DNA of 64,000 nucleotides from Fibrobacter sp. UWB2 (GTDB lineage Bacteria > Fibrobacterota > Fibrobacteria > Fibrobacterales > Fibrobacteraceae): assembly GCF_002210425.1 (NCBI RefSeq), contig NZ_MWQK01000007.1, positions 146,460 to 210,459 of the forward strand, read 5' to 3'. Positions 1-7,159 of this stretch are shown here, piece by piece; the stretch's first letter is position 1; the number at the start of each line of letters is the position of its first letter. A program made the translations under genes and the position numbers. The notes beneath the pieces are model-generated. The model was not told the DNA's origin. It did not search any database and was given only the letters and a program-made list of their open reading frames with translations.

Positions 1-48
1 GCCCACTCTGAAAAACTCGCCAAGATGCTCAAGGGAATCGACGGATGA
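1..48 (+). CDS. C-terminal end of a gene cut by the window edge, probably hsdM
   Basis: Only the last 15 codons are visible, ending in TGA at 46-48 and reading AHSEKLAKMLKGIDG. The fragment is too short to identify by itself. The downstream hsdS gene needs a methyltransferase partner, and in type I restriction loci hsdM normally lies just upstream of hsdS, so the C-terminus of the HsdM methylase is the best guess. That identity is inferred from context only. Confidence 0.45.
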   Translation, partial: AHSEKLAKMLKGIDG

Positions 49-63
49 TTCTTTTGATGTTTC

Positions 64-92
64 TTGACATTTCTTGAGAAAATGAGTATATT
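64..92 (+). promoter_or_regulatory. sigma70-type promoter in front of the small RNA and Abi gene
   Basis: A TTGACA hexamer at 64-69 and a TATATT hexamer at 87-92 are separated by 17 bases, which is close to consensus. Transcription would start near 98-100, directly in front of the hairpin at 104-142, so the first thing transcribed is the structured RNA. Confidence 0.7.
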
Positions 93-98
93 TTTAAC

Positions 99-149
99 AG
101 CGAACCCCGGAAGCCTCTTAACAATGCTCAAATGTCCGGGGTGTTTTTG
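99..149 (+). ncRNA. short structured RNA upstream of the Abi gene (abiF-RNA-like), ending in a terminator-like hairpin
   Basis: A perfect 8-bp stem (ACCCCGGA at 104-111 pairs with TCCGGGGT at 135-142) encloses a 23-base loop and is followed by a T-run at 144-148. It lies directly downstream of a strong promoter and 14 bases before the start codon of an Abi_2/AbiF HEPN gene. A conserved abiF RNA motif has been reported upstream of abiF genes; this is recalled from general knowledge and was not checked with a covariance model. The likely product is a transcript of about 50 nt, with the toxin gene expressed only by read-through. A simple attenuator, or the terminator of the upstream gene, is the alternative. 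Confidence 0.6.
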
Positions 150-163
150 TATCCAGAGGTGAA

Positions 164-1054
164 ATGAAGTACTTAAAGCCGTCATTATCTTATGAACAGC
201 AAGCCGATAGATTAATAGAAAGGGGGCTTGTTGCAGAGAAGGCGTCTTTAGTTGATATTTTATCCAATATCAGTTATTATCATTTTAGTGCTTACTTGTT
301 CCCGTTCAAGCAAGATAATTCTGATTGTCTAAAGCCAGGAACGTCGTTGGACCAGATTTATCGCCGTTATCGTTTTGACCGTCGTTTGAGATGTCTGATT
401 ATGGACGCACTGGAACGTGTTGAAACGGCGCTCAAGGCAAAAGTGGTAACCGTCTTTACGCAAAAGTACGGTCCCTTCGGTTATTTGGATAAGGCCAATT
501 ACAATAACTTTTGTGATGCTGATTTTCAGAAATTGATGGCGACAATTGATGCGGAGGTAAATCGGCATATCAAAAGTAAAGAGCAGTTTGTTACCCATTA
601 TTTGGATAAGTACGACGAACCAAATTTGCCTTTTTGGATGGTCGCTGAGTTGCTGACATTTGGGAACATCTTGACGATATATCGTAAAATGCATCGCCCA
701 ATACAACAGGAAATTGCATCTGAATTTGGAGTGCCCGTTGTTATTATGGAATCTTGGTTGTTGACCTTGAATCACGTTCGTAATATCTGTGCGCACCATG
801 CTAGATTATGGAATCGTCGTCTTGGCATTCGCCCGCAAATTCCAACAGTGAAAAAGCATCCGGAATGGGCGAAAATTTCAAACGACAAGCCATTTGTTGT
901 TTTGATGATATTGAGCCAGATGCTAAAGAAGTGCGCTCCGAAAACAGAATGGCGAACACGCATAGAAACGCTGATGGCTGAATATTCGGATTTGCCGTTT
1001 GAATGCATAGGTTTTCTTGCCGATTGGAAAACTCACAATTTATGGAAATGTTGA
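164..1054 (+). CDS. Abi_2/AbiD-AbiF family HEPN protein (abortive infection)
   Basis: This 296-residue protein has the features of the Abi_2 family (AbiD/AbiF): an N-terminal stretch starting MKYLKPSLSYEQQADRL, a middle segment with YRFDRRLR, and a C-terminal HEPN ribonuclease motif RNICAH (Arg206 to His211). Family members abort phage infection, probably by cleaving RNA. A ribosome-binding site AGAGGTG sits just before the ATG. The gene lies between the probable hsdM end and hsdS, with only 25 bases between its stop and the hsdS start, so hsdS is probably transcribed through it. The preceding promoter-hairpin unit suggests control by a small RNA, as in RNA-antitoxin systems. The family call is firm; the activity here is inferred. 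Confidence 0.85.
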   Translation: MKYLKPSLSYEQQADRLIERGLVAEKASLVDILSNISYYHFSAYLFPFKQDNSDCLKPGTSLDQIYRRYRFDRRLRCLIMDALERVETALKAKVVTVFTQKYGPFGYLDKANYNNFCDADFQKLMATIDAEVNRHIKSKEQFVTHYLDKYDEPNLPFWMVAELLTFGNILTIYRKMHRPIQQEIASEFGVPVVIMESWLLTLNHVRNICAHHARLWNRRLGIRPQIPTVKKHPEWAKISNDKPFVVLMILSQMLKKCAPKTEWRTRIETLMAEYSDLPFECIGFLADWKTHNLWKC

Positions 1055-1079
1055 TTTATTGTTATTATCAAGAATAAGA

Positions 1080-2501
1080 ATGAACACGAAACTCCTGAAG
1101 CAAAAAATCCTTGACCTCGCCATTCGCGGAAAGCTCACGCAACAACTCAAAAGCGACGGCAATACCGCCGACCTGTTGAAAGAAATTTCCTCTGCATGTC
1201 ATCCTGAGCGGAGCGCCAAGGGCGCGAAGTCGAAGGATCTCAAGCAAATTATCCCCCTCGACAAAAGCGAAGCCCCTTTCGAAGTTCCTGCAAATTGGGA
1301 ATGGGTGAGACTGGGGGATGTGGCTAGTGATTTTCAATATGGCTCTGCAGAAAAGTCCCAAGTCGAAGGAAAGGTTGCTGTTCTTAGAATGGGGAATATA
1401 AATAGGCAAGGACAAATTGATTATGGTGATTTAGTTTATACATCTAATGATGCTGAAATTGCTAAATATCTTTTAAATAAAAATGATGTTTTGTTCAATC
1501 GAACAAATAGTCCTGAATGGGTTGGAAAAACCGCCATTTACAAGGGTGAAATTCCTGCAATTTATGCAGGATATATAATTAGAATAAGACCTCATTTTAA
1601 TTCTGATTATCTGAATTATTTAATGTGTAGTGATTATGAACGTAATTGGTCAAAAGAGGTGAAAACCGATGGCGTCCATCAATCAAATATTAATGCTCAA
1701 AAATTGATTGCTTTTGCTATCCCCCTCCCTCCGTTAGCAGAACAGCAGCGTATTGTCGCAAAAATTGAAGAAGCCTTCGCTGAAATCGATGCCATCGAAA
1801 AGAACAAGGAACTCCTCAAAACCCATATCAAGCAAACCCGCCAAAAAATCCTTGACCTCGCCATCCACGGCAAACTCGTCCCCCAAAACAAATCCGACGA
1901 ACCCGCCAGCGTTTTGTTAGAACGAATAACACGTGATAACCCCCATTATGAGAAGTTGACCGATGTTCCCTTTGAAATCCCTGATTCTTGGGAATGGGTA
2001 AAGTTAGGGTATTTAGGTAATACCAATATAGGACTTACGTATCATCCCAACGAAATTGTTGACAACGGAATTCCTGTTTTGCGTTCAAATAATATAGTAG
2101 CAGGAAAATTAGATTTAAGCAATCTGGTATGTGTTAATTCAAAGATTCTTGACAATCAATTGCTAAATACAGGCGATATATTAATTTGTGCACGAAACGG
2201 AAGCCAATCCCTAGTCGGAAAATGCGCAATAGTTGATAACTCGGCAAAGCATTTTTCTTTCGGTGCTTTTATGGCTGTTTTTCGTAGTGAATATAATCCT
2301 TTTATATATCACTATTTAAATTCAGAATACTTTAGAGATTACATGTTTGAGGCAAATTCTACTCAAATATGTCAACTAACACAAAATATGTTGAAGAATG
2401 CGTTAATCCCATTTCCGCCATTGGCAGAGCAGAAAAGAATCGTGGATAGGATTGAAGAAATCTTTAAGTCGTTAGACGAGATTTCTCTCCATTTGGCCTA
2501 A
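1080..2501 (+). CDS. hsdS: type I restriction-modification specificity subunit HsdS, active orientation
   Basis: This 473-residue S subunit has two target-recognition domains (TRDs), each followed by a conserved helical segment. The repeated signatures are LPPLAEQQRIVAKIEE near residue 220 and FPPLAEQKRIVDRIEE near the C-terminus, and KQKILDLAIRGKL at the N-terminus versus RQKILDLAIHGKL in the centre. I chose the ATG at 1080, where the conserved N-terminus begins, over an upstream in-frame start at 1017 that overlaps abi. Bases 1936-1955, just before TRD2, form one arm of a perfect 20-bp inverted repeat whose partner lies at 3018-3037, so TRD2 can be swapped by inversion. A dispersed repeat (1197-1240) is inserted in frame before TRD1 and adds about 15 residues. 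The 3' end overlaps the silent cassette by 30 bases on the opposite strand. Confidence 0.93.
   Translation: MNTKLLKQKILDLAIRGKLTQQLKSDGNTADLLKEISSACHPERSAKGAKSKDLKQIIPLDKSEAPFEVPANWEWVRLGDVASDFQYGSAEKSQVEGKVAVLRMGNINRQGQIDYGDLVYTSNDAEIAKYLLNKNDVLFNRTNSPEWVGKTAIYKGEIPAIYAGYIIRIRPHFNSDYLNYLMCSDYERNWSKEVKTDGVHQSNINAQKLIAFAIPLPPLAEQQRIVAKIEEAFAEIDAIEKNKELLKTHIKQTRQKILDLAIHGKLVPQNKSDEPASVLLERITRDNPHYEKLTDVPFEIPDSWEWVKLGYLGNTNIGLTYHPNEIVDNGIPVLRSNNIVAGKLDLSNLVCVNSKILDNQLLNTGDILICARNGSQSLVGKCAIVDNSAKHFSFGAFMAVFRSEYNPFIYHYLNSEYFRDYMFEANSTQICQLTQNMLKNALIPFPPLAEQKRIVDRIEEIFKSLDEISLHLA
1197..1240 (+). repeat. dispersed repeat inserted in frame in hsdS
   Basis: The 44-base element begins TGTCATCCTGAGCGGAGCG and ends CGAAGTCGAAGGATCT. 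A 42-base relative with the same ends lies inside coaBC at 11981-12022 and is read in a different frame there. Here it encodes CHPERSAKGAKSKDL, in the linker before the first target-recognition domain. Confidence 0.75.
1936..1955 (+). repeat. left arm of the hsdS inverted repeat (inversion site)
   Basis: The sequence ATAACCCCCATTATGAGAAG is matched exactly, as its reverse complement, at 3018-3037. It is in frame in hsdS and encodes NPHYEK at the junction between the central conserved region and TRD2. Identity stops at exactly 20 bp on both sides, as expected for a site-specific recombination site. Confidence 0.85.
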
Positions 2502-2981
2502 TGTAGAAAACAGTTCCTCTATCTTTGCAACAATTCGAGATTGCTCAGCAAGCGGAGGGAGTGGAACCACGAGAGATAACAAATCATTGGCCGACAAGGA
2601 TGTTATCCCCACACCACGTCCATTTAAGTTTCCCTTTTCTTTATTATACCTAATGACGTATAGATAAAAAACATTGCTCAAAGAAACAGATTTCGGGCGA
2701 AGTCTTGAAATATGATTTTGAAAACAAATGTCGTAATCAAAATTCCAAATAGCGGCACGCCCTACATCTCCTCCGTTGCAAAGAAGTAGATCACCTTTTT
2801 TGGCGGTACACTTATCCAACTCATCCTCTGTAAAATACATGGACCGTACTTCAGACAAGTCAAATTCGCACCAATATAAATTTGAAGTGGTGATATAATT
2901 TCTCTGTATTCCTGTTGAATTTGCCTTTTTTAGCGCTTTGCCAGTTGTGTGAAAAAACAAATTTCCTAGCTTGCACCACAC
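2472..2981 (-). CDS. silent HsdS 3' cassette (alternative second TRD), no start of its own
   Basis: Read on the minus strand, this codes for a TRD plus the C-terminal conserved segment, ending in VPLPPLAEQSRIVAKIEE and then a stop at 2472. Homology to hsdS continues upstream of the first ATG (2981) to the inverted repeat at 3018-3037, in the frame NPHYEK-IEDEPFEIPQNW. Beyond the repeat that frame hits a TGA, so no full-length protein can start there. From 3017 to 2472 is 546 bases, exactly the length of the hsdS 3' part (1956-2501). Inversion would therefore give another 473-residue HsdS with a different TRD2. I see it as a storage cassette rather than an independent gene. Confidence 0.85.
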   Translation of the reverse strand: MWCKLGNLFFHTTGKALKKANSTGIQRNYITTSNLYWCEFDLSEVRSMYFTEDELDKCTAKKGDLLLCNGGDVGRAAIWNFDYDICFQNHISRLRPKSVSLSNVFYLYVIRYNKEKGNLNGRGVGITSLSANDLLSLVVPLPPLAEQSRIVAKIEELFSTLGQMERNLV

Positions 2982-3017
2982 CCAATTTTGGGGTATTTCA
3001 AAAGGTTCGTCCTCTAT

Positions 3018-3037
3018 CTTCTCATAATGGGGGTTAT
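3018..3037 (-). repeat. right arm of the hsdS inverted repeat (inversion site)
   Basis: Exact reverse complement of 1936-1955 over 20 bp. It marks the 5' end of the silent cassette. The 1102-bp segment from 1936 to 3037 is the predicted invertible unit. Confidence 0.85.
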
Positions 3038-3074
3038 GCCTTCAAAATTATTTTCAATGAAATCAACAAACATC

Positions 3075-3102
3075 TTGACAAATTTTTCAAATAGTGTATA
3101 TT
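3075..3102 (+). promoter_or_regulatory. promoter for the ORF6N gene and recombinase
   Basis: TTGACA at 3075-3080 and TATATT at 3097-3102 are 16 bases apart, about 50 bases before the start codon at 3153. It lies just outside the invertible segment, so it should keep its orientation whichever cassette is expressed. Confidence 0.6.
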
Positions 3103-3152
3103 TGTGCAGTAGTCCGTTTTTTTTATAGCATGTAAACGGAGTGAGGTAGTAT

Positions 3153-4202
3153 ATGAGCAAGCAGAATGTGTCGACTTTTACCGCATCAAAATCAGCCGGC
3201 AAAAACGATTTCTCCCTGATAGACGAAAATTTCCTGAAATCCAGAATCTACACGATTCGTGGTCTCAAGGTGATGTTGGATTCCGACTTGGCGGAAATTT
3301 ATGGGTATGACAAAAAGGTTTTTAACCAGCAGGTCAAAAATAATATTGAAAAGTTTGACGATGATTTTCGGTTTCAGCTTGATCGCAATGAACTTGCAAA
3401 TCTTATATCCCTGCATCCGACATCAGACTTGAAGTCAAAATTTTTGACTTCAAGTTGGGGCGGCTTGCGAAAAATGCCATTTGCCTTTACCGAACAGGGT
3501 ATTTATATGCTCATGACGGTCCTCAAAGGGGAACAGGCTATAGCTCAAAGCAAGGCTCTGATTCGCCTTTTCAAGCAGATGAAGGACTACATTGTTTCCG
3601 AGAACATGCAGTTGCTCAACGTGGGCAATAGTCTGCAAATTTCCTCTTATATGGTTCAAAATACAAGGGAAATTGCAAAAATTCGTGGAGAACTTGCCGA
3701 AACCCGCACGGATGTTTTTGCAATGAAGTCTGATTTGCAGAAGGTAATGGAAAACTTCATTGATCCTTCGATGTTTAAGCACTTCTTGATTTTGAACGGA
3801 CAGAAACTTGAAGCCGATGTTGCGTATGCGCAAATTTATGGTATGGCAAAGAAGTCGGTGGTCATTATCGACAATTATGTGGATGTCAAGACTTTAGATT
3901 TACTGCGGAATGTCGCCAAGGGTATTGTCATTACGATTTTCAGTGATCAATATGGAAGAACCCGGTTGACCGAGAACATGTTGGCTGATTTTAGGGTCGC
4001 GCGCCAAGATGTTGTGCTTGAAGATCCGAAAACAGCCGGAAATATATTTCATGACCGCTATATACTGCTTGATTTTGGTTCAAAGAACGAGAAAATATTC
4101 CACTGCGGAGCATCTTCCAAAGATGCCGGGAACAAGATTACGTCTATTGTCCAGTTGGATGATGTTTCGATTTACCATGCCGTGTTTGAGAACTTGTTAT
4201 GA
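3153..4202 (+). CDS. ORF6N-domain protein with a C-terminal PLD-like domain
   Basis: This protein has 349 residues. The N-terminal part (about 25-130) matches the ORF6N DNA-binding domain of phage-type regulators, with IYTIRGLKVMLDSDLAEIYGY and later FAFTEQGIYMLMTVLKG. After a helical middle, the C-terminal part has HDRYILLD (from His300) followed by CGASSKDAG, which resembles half of a phospholipase D/nuclease HxK(x4)D...GS motif with Arg in place of Lys. Its stop overlaps the start of the tyrosine recombinase gene by 4 bases, so the two are translationally coupled. Proteins of this type often accompany restriction loci. A regulatory or accessory role in recombination is my inference. Confidence 0.8.
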   Translation: MSKQNVSTFTASKSAGKNDFSLIDENFLKSRIYTIRGLKVMLDSDLAEIYGYDKKVFNQQVKNNIEKFDDDFRFQLDRNELANLISLHPTSDLKSKFLTSSWGGLRKMPFAFTEQGIYMLMTVLKGEQAIAQSKALIRLFKQMKDYIVSENMQLLNVGNSLQISSYMVQNTREIAKIRGELAETRTDVFAMKSDLQKVMENFIDPSMFKHFLILNGQKLEADVAYAQIYGMAKKSVVIIDNYVDVKTLDLLRNVAKGIVITIFSDQYGRTRLTENMLADFRVARQDVVLEDPKTAGNIFHDRYILLDFGSKNEKIFHCGASSKDAGNKITSIVQLDDVSIYHAVFENLL

Positions 4203-5029
4203 ACTGCTTCGTTTTCTACCTTGCAGAAAGACCTTCGTTTTACCAGTATCTGGAAGGGCAGAACCTTGCTGTCAATACGATGGATTCGTATTGCTGGACA
4301 GCGGACTTCTTCAAGTCGCATTTCGGACGGTTCGGTCGTAAGTCGCTGGCTGATTATAAGAGTTTTCTTTTAGAAAATTACAAACCCAAAACTGTTAATT
4401 TGCGAATTCAGGGCATCAACAAGTATTTGGATTTTGCAGGCAAATCGAAGTTACGGATCAAGAATGTCAAGGTTCAGCAAAAAAGTTTTCTGGAAAATGT
4501 CATTAGCGATGCCGATTACAAATTTTTGAAAACTAGTCTATTGCAAGATGGTCAAATCAAGTGGTATTTTGTAGTGTGGTTTCTTTCGGCGACGGGCGCC
4601 CGCGTAGGGGAGCTTGTGAAACTCAAAGTGGAACATGTCGAGTGCGGATTTTTTGACATCTACGGAAAAGGTGGAAAGTTGCGTCGGCTCTACATTCCTG
4701 AGACTTTGCAAAAAGAAGCTTTGAAATGGCTTGCGAAGGATGGACGGTCGAGTGGATACCTTTTCTTGAATCGTTTTGGCAAGCAAATTACCCCGCGGGG
4801 AATTGCCTCGCAACTGAAAACGTTCGCAAAGAAATATGGCCTAGACGAAGCCGTTGTTTATCCCCATTCGTTCCGTCACCGGTTTGCCAAGAATTTCTTG
4901 GAGAAACGGAATGACATCGCTCTGCTTGCTGATCTCATGGGGCACGAACATATCGAAACTACACGTATATATTTGCGCCAGACTGCAAGTGAACAACGTG
5001 AAGTTGTGAATAAGGTGGTGACGTGGTAA
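4199..5029 (+). CDS. tyrosine recombinase/integrase, candidate hsdS invertase
   Basis: This 276-residue protein has the tyrosine-recombinase catalytic set in order: Arg135 in TGARVGEL, Lys near 157-160, His223 and Arg226 in HSFRHR, His249 in LMGHEH, and nucleophile Tyr258 in TTRIYLRQ. An N-terminal SAM-like core-binding domain (about 10-85) precedes it. Small recombinases of this kind next to hsdS genes with inverted repeats switch specificity by DNA inversion in several bacteria. The inverted repeat of the hsdS locus ends only about 1.2 kb upstream. There is no other sign of an integrated element (no att repeats, no tRNA), which favours a local invertase over a phage integrase. Confidence 0.88.
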   Translation: MNCFVFYLAERPSFYQYLEGQNLAVNTMDSYCWTADFFKSHFGRFGRKSLADYKSFLLENYKPKTVNLRIQGINKYLDFAGKSKLRIKNVKVQQKSFLENVISDADYKFLKTSLLQDGQIKWYFVVWFLSATGARVGELVKLKVEHVECGFFDIYGKGGKLRRLYIPETLQKEALKWLAKDGRSSGYLFLNRFGKQITPRGIASQLKTFAKKYGLDEAVVYPHSFRHRFAKNFLEKRNDIALLADLMGHEHIETTRIYLRQTASEQREVVNKVVTW

Positions 5030-5042
5030 ATTTATACAAACT

Positions 5043-5072
5043 AAAAAGTCCGCGTTTCCTAGCGGACTTTTT
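5043..5072 (+). terminator. rho-independent terminator after the recombinase gene
   Basis: AAAAAGTCCGC at 5043-5053 pairs with GCGGACTTTTT at 5062-5072. The A- and T-tracts make it usable on both strands, and it separates the plus-strand recombinase from the minus-strand TraB-family gene. Confidence 0.8.
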
Positions 5073-5118
5073 GTACAAATTTCCTAACCCCTAAAACTAA
5101 ACCCTTAATACCTATAAA

Positions 5119-6336
5119 CTAAAATGCCTGATAAATCTTGAAAATCGCGAGAATTTTACCGATAATGGCTGGAATTCCCGGACACAAGAAGCAGAGGATG
5201 ACTCTCGTCACTCGGTTCTTCCACCAGCGCCTGACCTGCCAGATGTCGTCTGTAAGCGTTTCCATTTCAGATACGCGCGGTGGTCGTACGTAAACCTGCG
5301 TCAGGGCTGTAAAGAATCCAACCCCGATAAGCGGTGTAAGCCCCGTAAACGGAGCCATGACCAGCGCCACAAGTACGGTCAACGGATGGCCGCCTGCGAT
5401 GATTGCACCGAGCATGGCGCCACCGCCAGTCAGCATGGCCCACTGCAGGCTCAGCTGTCCGGCCTTCTCGATTCCAGCAAAATAGCCGACAAGCACGATG
5501 CTTGCAATAATCGCAAGAGTGATGGTCCAACCGATAATCTTCCAGATGGCCGTTCCCTTCGGGATGACGGAAATCGATTCTTCGCTTGGGAGTTCCTTGT
5601 TTTCTTCGATGATGCCTGCGATGCCGCGCATGTGACCTGCGCCCACGACTGCGACGACCTTGTCGCCCGGAGCGTTCTTGATCTTGCTCGCGAGGAACTG
5701 GTCGCGTTCATCGATGAGCACCTGTTTCACTTCGGGGAATGTCTTTCCGAACTCCTGCATCATGGAGTTGAGGGCGTCCTTCTCCTTGATTTTCTGGAGC
5801 TCTTCTTCGCTAATCTCGGTTTTGTCGAAAATGCTTGCGAAAAGCCCGCCGAGCAAGCTGAACTTGCGGTACCACGGAGTGCAGGCCCAGGTGCGCTTGA
5901 GCGTAATCTTGATGTCGCGGTCCGCGAGCACAATGGGGATGTTCTTCTCGTTTGCAACGTCAACCGCCTCCTTCAGTTCGGAGCCCGGCTTGACTCCTGT
6001 TTGTGCGCCCATGCGTTTCTGGTATGAACCGAGCACGAGGTTTGCAATGAGGGTGGCGAGCTGTTTTTTACGAATCACGTCTCTCAGGTCTGTATTCTTC
6101 CAGCGGTTCGGGTCCTGGATGGACTTGAGCCTGCCTTCGTCGAGTTCCACGCAAACTGTATCCGGGTTTTCCGTTTCAATCGTTTCGTGGACTAAATCTT
6201 TGGAAATCTGTGAAATGTGTGCTGTACCGACAAGGACGATCTCCCTGTTATCCTTGGTGTGGATACGGTAAATGTCGGACTTTTCGCCCGTTACAGGTTC
6301 CTTGGTTTCTACAGACTGAGAATTGGTTTCGTTCAT
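5119..6336 (-). CDS. TraB/PrgY family membrane protein
   Basis: The protein has 405 residues. The N-terminal half has the TraB/GumN-type conserved segments: EIVLVGTAHIS near residue 35, VCVELDEGRL near 62 and VVAVVGAGHMRG near 230. The C-terminal third (about 265-405) is hydrophobic with several membrane spans. Related proteins include PrgY, which reduces pheromone activity in Enterococcus, and archaeal and eukaryotic TraB proteins. The conserved GxxH and E residues suggest a hydrolase-like fold, but the true substrate is unknown. The gene stands alone between two plus-strand genes. Confidence 0.8.
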   Translation of the reverse strand: MNETNSQSVETKEPVTGEKSDIYRIHTKDNREIVLVGTAHISQISKDLVHETIETENPDTVCVELDEGRLKSIQDPNRWKNTDLRDVIRKKQLATLIANLVLGSYQKRMGAQTGVKPGSELKEAVDVANEKNIPIVLADRDIKITLKRTWACTPWYRKFSLLGGLFASIFDKTEISEEELQKIKEKDALNSMMQEFGKTFPEVKQVLIDERDQFLASKIKNAPGDKVVAVVGAGHMRGIAGIIEENKELPSEESISVIPKGTAIWKIIGWTITLAIIASIVLVGYFAGIEKAGQLSLQWAMLTGGGAMLGAIIAGGHPLTVLVALVMAPFTGLTPLIGVGFFTALTQVYVRPPRVSEMETLTDDIWQVRRWWKNRVTRVILCFLCPGIPAIIGKILAIFKIYQAF

Positions 6337-6427
6337 ATGGTAGACGTAATGTAGAAAAAGATGGGGCTTTTTTTCGAAAAGTGGTTGATTTGGGCACTTT
6401 TTGTGGCAAAAACGGAAAAAAGTTAGA

Positions 6428-6456
6428 ATGACATATTTAATAAATAAGTGTATATT
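6428..6456 (+). promoter_or_regulatory. promoter of the small lipoprotein gene
   Basis: ATGACA at 6428-6433 and TATATT at 6451-6456 are 17 bases apart, about 30 bases before the start codon at 6487. The -10 hexamer is the same as in the two promoters of the defence island. Confidence 0.5.
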
Positions 6457-6486
6457 TTGGTAGGATTTTTTTCGGAGGAGTACCCC

Positions 6487-7083
6487 ATGAAAAAATTATT
6501 GCTTATTTTGTCTACAATTGGTTTGGTCCTTATGGGTTGCGCAGGCACGCCGAAGGACGATGGCGAGGGCTTGGATAACGCACTCGTGTCTTTCACCTCT
6601 AGCATCCAGAGCTCCCGTTGGCAAGAAGCCTTGAGCTATGTGACTCCGGACGAAGCTCGCCAGATTGGTACGTCTGATGGCTATGAATTTTTGCCGGAAT
6701 ACCAGACTGCCGCAAGCCGTCTCCCGCTTTCTACGCTCCGCAAGGCTAACCTCTCGCTCGATGGCGATGGCCGTCTCGTGGGTATCAAGGCTGTCATGGA
6801 CGAAACCAACGAACGCTACAAGGTTTCCGAAGACCAGGCTAAGGTCGGCACGAACTTGAAGCAGATGGAAGACGACCGCATCAAGCGCCGCCTCGAAGAA
6901 GGTCAGAAGATTCTCCAGGAAGAAGAAGCTACTGCCCATCAGGAACAGCAGGTCGAAGTTCTCACCAACCGCCTTACCGACGACGAAAAGCGCAAGTATG
7001 GCAGCACCGGTGAACTCCTCGCTCCGGAATCCACTCGCGAAGATGGCACTGCTGAAGAATCCTACAACGGCGAATACAGATAA
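6487..7083 (+). CDS. lipoprotein of unknown function
   Basis: The 198-residue product starts MKKLLLILSTIGLVLMGCAG, a signal peptide with lipobox and Cys18 as the predicted lipidation site. An upstream in-frame start at 6448 would add 13 residues before the signal peptide. I prefer 6487 because a GGAGGAG ribosome-binding site lies a few bases upstream. The mature part (about 35-110) looks like a small alpha/beta fold. It is followed by a charged helix rich in Glu, Lys and Gln (about 115-175) that is probably coiled coil. I recognise no family. A terminator follows at 7119-7148. Confidence 0.75.
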   Translation: MKKLLLILSTIGLVLMGCAGTPKDDGEGLDNALVSFTSSIQSSRWQEALSYVTPDEARQIGTSDGYEFLPEYQTAASRLPLSTLRKANLSLDGDGRLVGIKAVMDETNERYKVSEDQAKVGTNLKQMEDDRIKRRLEEGQKILQEEEATAHQEQQVEVLTNRLTDDEKRKYGSTGELLAPESTREDGTAEESYNGEYR

Positions 7084-7118
7084 TCAGTCGTTTTTAGCTC
7101 AATCTTTTTGTAGATTTT

Positions 7119-7148
7119 CCCTCGACGGTTAGTCGGGGGATTTTTTTT
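7119..7148 (+). terminator. rho-independent terminator between two lipoprotein genes
   Basis: CCCTCGAC at 7119-7126 pairs with GTCGGGGG around 7132-7139 (one G-T pair), followed by eight T at 7141-7148. The ribosome-binding site of the next gene begins directly after the T-run. Confidence 0.75.
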
Positions 7149-7159
7149 AGGAGTGTCCC

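Noticed and set aside
3014..3202. 62-codon minus-strand frame reading through the right inverted repeat
   Set aside because: It is out of frame with the silent TRD and overlaps the promoter and start of the ORF6N gene. It is more likely a by-product of the repeat.
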